In this document: in pieces, positions 12,687 through 15,553 of the stretch
Numbering within the stretch: the stretch's first letter is position 1
Layout: each line of letters opens with the position of its first letter
From: Spirochaetaceae bacterium
GTDB lineage: Bacteria > Spirochaetota > Spirochaetia > Treponematales > Breznakiellaceae
Direction: 5' to 3'
NCBI GenBank assembly: GCA_031275595.1
Contig: JAISOO010000134.1
Coordinates: forward strand, 1-15,553
Length of the DNA stretch: 15,553 bases
The notes under the pieces: generated by a model
Told to the model about the DNA's origin: nothing
Database searches by the model: none
The model's input: only the letters and a program-made list of their open reading frames with translations
Position numbers and translations under genes: made by a program

Positions 12687-13793
12687 TCAACGCTGATTGA
12701 ATAAATCAGGAGATTTTAAATAGTCTTCCGCGTTAAAGGCCGCCAGAAGTTTTCCCATGGAATTATTGGTCATGATGGTACCGATTACCTCCGCGGATAA
12801 TTCCGCCGAGGGCACCACCTCCAGGTTGGGGATAGGCTCCGGCAGCGACCCGAGGCAGCATACCGTATCGGTAACCATGATATGCCGCAAAAGGCCTTCG
12901 GAAGAGAGCCGGGTAAGGCGTTCCGCGGCGGTGGTGGAAAAAATGGCGTGTACCGCGATGAGGTTTATTTCCGCCGGTCTCAGGGGAGCCAGGGCATGGA
13001 TGAGGCTTTCCACGGATCCCGCGGTATCCACCATATCGTCCACGATCCATAAAACCTTGCCTTCGATGGGTTCGGCGGAAAGGATATTGATGGATTCAAT
13101 GGAATTGGAGCGGGAATAATCCCGTTGCTTATGGGCCACCACCAGGGGCGCTCCAAAGGCATTGGCAAAGCGGCGGCCCAGCTTTTCTCCCCCGGCATCC
13201 ACGGAACAGAAGGCCCAATGGGGGCGTACCACCTGTTCCAGGGTTTTGATGTCCCGGATGTAAACGTCACAGAGCCGTTTTTTCAGCAGGGTCAGGGCGG
13301 GAATATCATCAATGGCGCAGATAGTGGGATCCACCATGGATTTTGATTTATCCGAATGAAGCTGGTAGGTTATGATGTGGGTGGTTCCCAGGCTGATGAG
13401 GGTCTTTAAATGGACCCAGAGCCCTACGGAACTGCGCCGCATGGTCCGGTCGGAACGGGAGCAGGAAACAAAGGGCTCAAAAACAAGGATATTTTCCGCC
13501 TGGGAACGTTTTAAGGCATCCACCGTATGGTATAACTCGATTTTTGCTTCGTCCACCGGGATTCCCCCCTGGTTGCGGGCGCAGCTGGTAAAGAGAACCA
13601 CGTCCTTGCCCCGTAAGGAGGTATTGATCTCCACTTCCATTTCCCCATCGGCGAAACGATCCGTTTTGAGGGCATGCACACCGTCCAGATCGGCTTTTGG
13701 GGAAACGAAACTGGGAAATTTTGAGAGGTAATAAACAACCCGGGATGCATAATCCCGCATGGATCGGGTGGCGGTTACGACAAATTCATTCAT
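12687..13793 (-). CDS. prs: Divergent ribose-phosphate pyrophosphokinase (PRPP synthetase)
   Basis: This 368-residue protein compares with about 315 for ordinary bacterial Prs. It should make PRPP from ribose 5-phosphate and ATP for nucleotide, His and Trp synthesis. The family features are FADGEMEVEI at 47-56 (ATP-site F47, D49, E51); SRSDR at 112-116; a conserved His at 146; the flexible catalytic loop HKQR with K222 and R224; and the PRPP loop DDMVDTAGS at 252-260. Differences from the standard enzyme include SRSDR in place of ARQDR, where an ATP-contacting Gln becomes Ser. There are also insertions around 27-38 and 172-192 and a longer C-terminus. All key acidic and basic residues are kept, so it is probably active. 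Spirochaete Prs proteins are often this divergent, to my knowledge. The start at 13793 has only a weak, distant AGGG site. It is transcribed away from recA and toward dtd. Confidence 0.85.
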   Translation of the reverse strand: MNEFVVTATRSMRDYASRVVYYLSKFPSFVSPKADLDGVHALKTDRFADGEMEVEINTSLRGKDVVLFTSCARNQGGIPVDEAKIELYHTVDALKRSQAENILVFEPFVSCSRSDRTMRRSSVGLWVHLKTLISLGTTHIITYQLHSDKSKSMVDPTICAIDDIPALTLLKKRLCDVYIRDIKTLEQVVRPHWAFCSVDAGGEKLGRRFANAFGAPLVVAHKQRDYSRSNSIESINILSAEPIEGKVLWIVDDMVDTAGSVESLIHALAPLRPAEINLIAVHAIFSTTAAERLTRLSSEGLLRHIMVTDTVCCLGSLPEPIPNLEVVPSAELSAEVIGTIMTNNSMGKLLAAFNAEDYLKSPDLFNQR

Positions 13794-13815
13794 CTTACGT
13801 TTTCACCCTTCATAT

Positions 13816-13871
13816 CTATAGTTTACTATAGGCGGAGAAAGATTGCATAGGGGGAAATACCGATAGTAAAC
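13816..13871. repeat. Palindrome and inverted GTTTACTAT sites between prs and recA
   Basis: CTATAGTTTACTATAG (13816-13831) is a palindrome around a TT centre. Its GTTTACTAT (13821-13829) recurs inverted as ATAGTAAAC (13863-13871). With flanking bases, 11 of 12 match the pattern GTTTACTATNGG. The second site overlaps the -35 of the recA-side promoter candidate. This looks like a pair of regulator binding sites, but the regulator is unknown. Confidence 0.5.
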
Positions 13872-13900
13872 ATAAAAAAAATGTGTTATTTTTATAGAGG

Positions 13901-13971
13901 GAGGACCCGGTGGGTTCTCGCGGACGAAAAGGAAGTTCCGGAACTGAAGTTTTCAGAGCTTCCCTTTCGTC
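13901..13971 (+). ncRNA. Structured leader segment upstream of recA (two adjacent hairpins)
   Basis: GAGGACCC-GGT-GGGTTCTC (13901-13919) is an 8-bp stem with one G-U pair. It is followed by a long stem from GACGAAAAGGAAG (13923-13935) and CTTCCCTTTCGTC (13959-13971), 12 of 13 paired, which encloses a small CTGAA/TTCAG hairpin. No clear T-tract follows. It may be a leader structure, an attenuator or a small RNA. I match it to no known RNA family. Confidence 0.3.
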
Positions 13972-14042
13972 TGTTTCACCGCCCGCATTTTTCCGCCGGC
14001 GGGGGGAGTTTCACGGATAGGGAAGGCGGTTTTTAGCGAAAT

Positions 14043-14070
14043 TTGTTCGGAAGTTGGGATTTCCGGACAA
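14043..14070 (+). repeat. Hairpin in the recA leader
   Basis: TTGTTCGGAA (14043-14052) and TTCCGGACAA (14061-14070) form a 10-bp stem with one G-U pair and an 8-base loop. It lies about 40 bases before the recA ribosome binding site. It has no following T-tract, so it is a leader hairpin rather than a terminator. Confidence 0.55.
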
Positions 14071-14122
14071 CCCGATTAAAGCAGGATTGATATGGATGCC
14101 TTATATAAGGGAGGAGTAAAAG

Positions 14123-15400
14123 ATGGCAAAAACAGATGTATCTGAAAAGACCCGGGGGAATCCCCTGGTGACGGGTGAGGAAAAAGAAAAGGCCATGGAA
14201 ACGGCCCGGCTTCAGATAGAAAAGCAATTTGGTTCCGGATCCCTGATAAAATTGGGGGCTCACGCCAATGCGGCGGGGATAGAGGTTATTCCCACGGGAT
14301 CCATACTTTTGGATGAGGCCTTGGGGATAGGGGGATATCCCCGGGGCAGGATCATCGAAATTTATGGACCTGAATCTTCCGGAAAGACGACTTTGGCGCT
14401 CCATGCCATTGCGGAGGCCCAAAAACTGGGGGGGATCGCCGCTTTTGTGGACGCCGAGCACGCCCTGGATCCCATATATGCCAAAAATTTGGGGGTCAAC
14501 ATTGATGATCTCTGGGTTTCCCAGCCGGATACCGGGGAACAGGCCCTGGAGATTGCCGAAAGCCTGGTTCGGTCCGGGGCGGTGGATGTCATTGTGGTGG
14601 ATTCCGTGGCGGCCCTGACCCCTCAGGCGGAAATTGAGGGGGATATGGGGGACGCCCACATGGGCCTTCAGGCGCGGCTTATGAGCCAAGCCCTGCGGAA
14701 ACTTACCGCTACCATCGGTAAATCCCGGACCATTCTGATCTTTATTAACCAGATTCGGATGAAAATCGGGATCATGTTCGGTAATCCCGAAACCACCACC
14801 GGGGGAAACGCCCTTAAATTTTATGCTTCCGTCCGGCTGGAGGTCCGCAAGATGGACACCATCGAAAAGGGAGAAAAGGGAGAGTCCGATGCCATCGGAA
14901 ACCGGGTCAAGGTCAAGGTGGTTAAAAATAAGGTCGCTCCCCCCTTTCGGAAGGCGGAGTTGGAGATCATGTTTGGTAAGGGAGTATCCGCCGTTGGGAG
15001 CCTGTTGGATGCGGCGGTTAAGTATGAAATTATCGACAAAAAAGGCGCCTGGTTTTCTTACGGGGAAGAGAAGATAGGTCAGGGCCGGGAGAATACCAAG
15101 GCCTATTTGGAAAACAACCCCGAATTCGCCCGGGAGGTGGAACAGAAAGTCAAGCAGCTCATGTTCCCCGGCCGGGAATTTTCCTATCCCGAAAAACCGT
15201 TGCCCCGGAAAGTTCCGGAGGAAAGCATCCCTGAAGCGCCGGTTCCCTCGGAAGATAGTACGCCGGCGGAGGAGAAAAAGGCCCCGGTGGAAAAAAGAGG
15301 GCCCGGCCGGCCCCCTGCGGAAGTTTCCCCCGCCAAAGAGAAGGTCCCGGGACGGGGTCCGGGGAGGCCCCCGTCCCGGGGGATAGATGGCCTTTTCTGA
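14123..15400 (+). CDS. recA: Recombinase RecA with an AT-hook-like C-terminal tail
   Basis: This 425-residue protein compares with about 350 for standard RecA. It forms ATP-dependent filaments on single-stranded DNA for strand exchange and SOS-type signalling. The core is intact: QIEKQFG at 31-37; Walker [10 protein letters not shown] at 82-90; catalytic Glu in DAEHALDP (110-117); Walker B VIVVD at 156-160; QALRKLT at 189-195; and DNA-binding loop 2 [14 protein letters not shown] at 221-234. [14 protein letters not shown] lies at 249-262. From about residue 350 the tail is Pro/Glu/Lys-rich and carries RGPGRPP twice (392-398 and 411-417), matching the GRP core of AT-hook minor-groove binders. 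It ends GIDGLF. A strong AGGGAGGAG lies six bases before the ATG. There are about 13 extra N-terminal residues relative to E. coli RecA. The gene overlaps folK by 14 bases. Confidence 0.97.
   Translation: MAKTDVSEKTRGNPLVTGEEKEKAMETARLQIEKQFGSGSLIKLGAHANAAGIEVIPTGSILLDEALGIGGYPRGRIIEIYGPESSGKTTLALHAIAEAQKLGGIAAFVDAEHALDPIYAKNLGVNIDDLWVSQPDTGEQALEIAESLVRSGAVDVIVVDSVAALTPQAEIEGDMGDAHMGLQARLMSQALRKLTATIGKSRTILIFINQIRMKIGIMFGNPETTTGGNALKFYASVRLEVRKMDTIEKGEKGESDAIGNRVKVKVVKNKVAPPFRKAELEIMFGKGVSAVGSLLDAAVKYEIIDKKGAWFSYGEEKIGQGRENTKAYLENNPEFAREVEQKVKQLMFPGREFSYPEKPLPRKVPEESIPEAPVPSEDSTPAEEKKAPVEKRGPGRPPAEVSPAKEKVPGRGPGRPPSRGIDGLF
15346..15380 (+). repeat. Perfect 12-bp GC-rich inverted repeat at the recA end, before folK
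   Basis: CCCGGGACGGGG (15346-15357) and CCCCGTCCCGGG (15369-15380) pair perfectly around an 11-base loop. The stem ends seven bases before the folK ATG and includes most of the G-run that would be its ribosome binding site. It also encodes the second AT-hook-like motif of RecA. No T-tract follows, so it is not a standard terminator. Confidence 0.8.
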
Positions 15401-15553
15401 CCCTGAGGAAAGAGCCGGAACCCCGGTGGTGTTGGGTTTAGGCTCAAACCAGGGGGATTCCCGGGGGATCCTGCGGGATGCCCTGGGGGCCTTGGGGGAG
15501 ATACTGGAGGAAATACGGGCCGCTTCGTTTTTTGAGACCGATCCCCTCCAGGT
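15387..15553 (+). CDS. folK: Dihydropterin pyrophosphokinase (HPPK), 5' part
   Basis: The first 55 residues are present and the gene runs off the window. The enzyme transfers pyrophosphate from ATP to 6-hydroxymethyl-7,8-dihydropterin in folate synthesis. The family N-terminus is clear: [12 protein letters not shown] at residues 14-25 matches the GSNxGD motif, and ASFFETDPL near 46-54 matches the conserved S-x-x-Y/F-x-T-x-P segment. The ATG at 15387 lies 14 bases inside recA in another frame, which suggests co-transcription and coupling. About 12 residues precede the first strand, slightly more than usual, and a GTG at 15426 is an alternative start. The only nearby ribosome binding site is a G-run (15378-15382) that falls in the right arm of a stable hairpin. 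Confidence 0.88.
   Translation, partial: MAFSDPEERAGTPVVLGLGSNQGDSRGILRDALGALGEILEEIRAASFFETDPLQ

Larger units (their letters stand above)
13794..14122. promoter_or_regulatory. Divergent prs-recA control region
   Basis: This 329-base gap must carry the promoters of both genes. A plus-strand candidate is TAAACA (13867-13872) with TTTTAT (13890-13895), 17 bases apart; each matches consensus at 4 of 6. I find no good minus-strand promoter for prs. The region holds inverted GTTTACTAT sites (13816-13871) and at least three hairpins (13901-13919, 13923-13971, 14043-14070). A short GTG ORF with a good GGGAGG site runs from 13910 to 14020 (36 codons). The recA ribosome binding site AGGGAGGAG is at 14108-14116, six bases before ATG. 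No LexA box that I recognise is present. Confidence 0.5.

Noticed and set aside
14033..14689. Minus-strand 218-codon open frame opposite the recA start
   Set aside because: It is antisense to conserved RecA motifs, including Walker A and B. It reads as a codon-bias shadow.
15340..15385. Intrinsic terminator at the end of recA
   Set aside because: The stem is strong but no T-tract follows and folK begins seven bases later, so a translational role fits better.
15420..15425. RecA GIDGLF end as a beta-clamp binding motif
   Set aside because: The end vaguely resembles the QL(S/D)LF class but lacks the Gln and spacing, so the similarity is too weak to report as a motif. The coordinates given here are residue numbers 420-425.

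Overview
The window reads as chromosomal core sequence from a spirochaete, most likely a Treponema-type organism. The strongest pointer is the gene at 6254-8938 (minus strand). It fuses a complete GreA transcript-cleavage factor to about 730 residues of helical repeat, a layout I know from spirochaete (Borrelia, Treponema) greA genes. A long divergent PRPP synthetase, several HEAT/TPR proteins of unknown role and moderately GC-rich DNA fit that placement. The species is not identifiable from the sequence alone. I see no transposase, integrase, tRNA, rRNA or CRISPR array, and no sign of recent transfer.

Layout. (1) 1-4154, plus strand: a tight four-gene run of lptF (5' end outside the window), lptG, tgt and a secreted HEAT-repeat protein. 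Two of its junctions are ATGA stop/start overlaps. (2) 4151-10143, minus strand: a TPR protein, the greA fusion, and a membrane-anchored von Willebrand A protein with Pro/Ala/Gln tandem repeats. The VWA gene meets the HEAT gene tail to tail with a 4-base overlap. (3) 10245-12567, plus strand: rpe, a membrane-anchored TPR protein and dtd, transcribed divergently from the first TPR gene. (4) 12687-13793, minus strand: a PRPP synthetase homologue, convergent with dtd. (5) 14123-15553, plus strand: recA with an unusual C-terminal tail, overlapping the start of folK, which runs off the window.

The named functions are housekeeping: envelope lipid export (LptFG), tRNA queuosine modification (Tgt), removal of D-amino acids from tRNA (Dtd), rescue of paused RNA polymerase (GreA), pentose phosphate and PRPP supply (Rpe, Prs), recombination and repair (RecA) and folate synthesis (FolK). 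The VWA, HEAT and two TPR proteins look like envelope or scaffold proteins without an assigned role.

No clear new multi-gene system emerged. The least explained items are: the RecA tail with two AT-hook-like motifs; the GreA fusion, with a perfect 13-bp inverted repeat over its candidate promoter; a 12-bp all-GC-rich inverted repeat just before folK; the hairpin-rich recA leader with paired GTTTACTAT-type sites; and short upstream ORFs that hold the good ribosome binding sites ahead of the second TPR gene and dtd.
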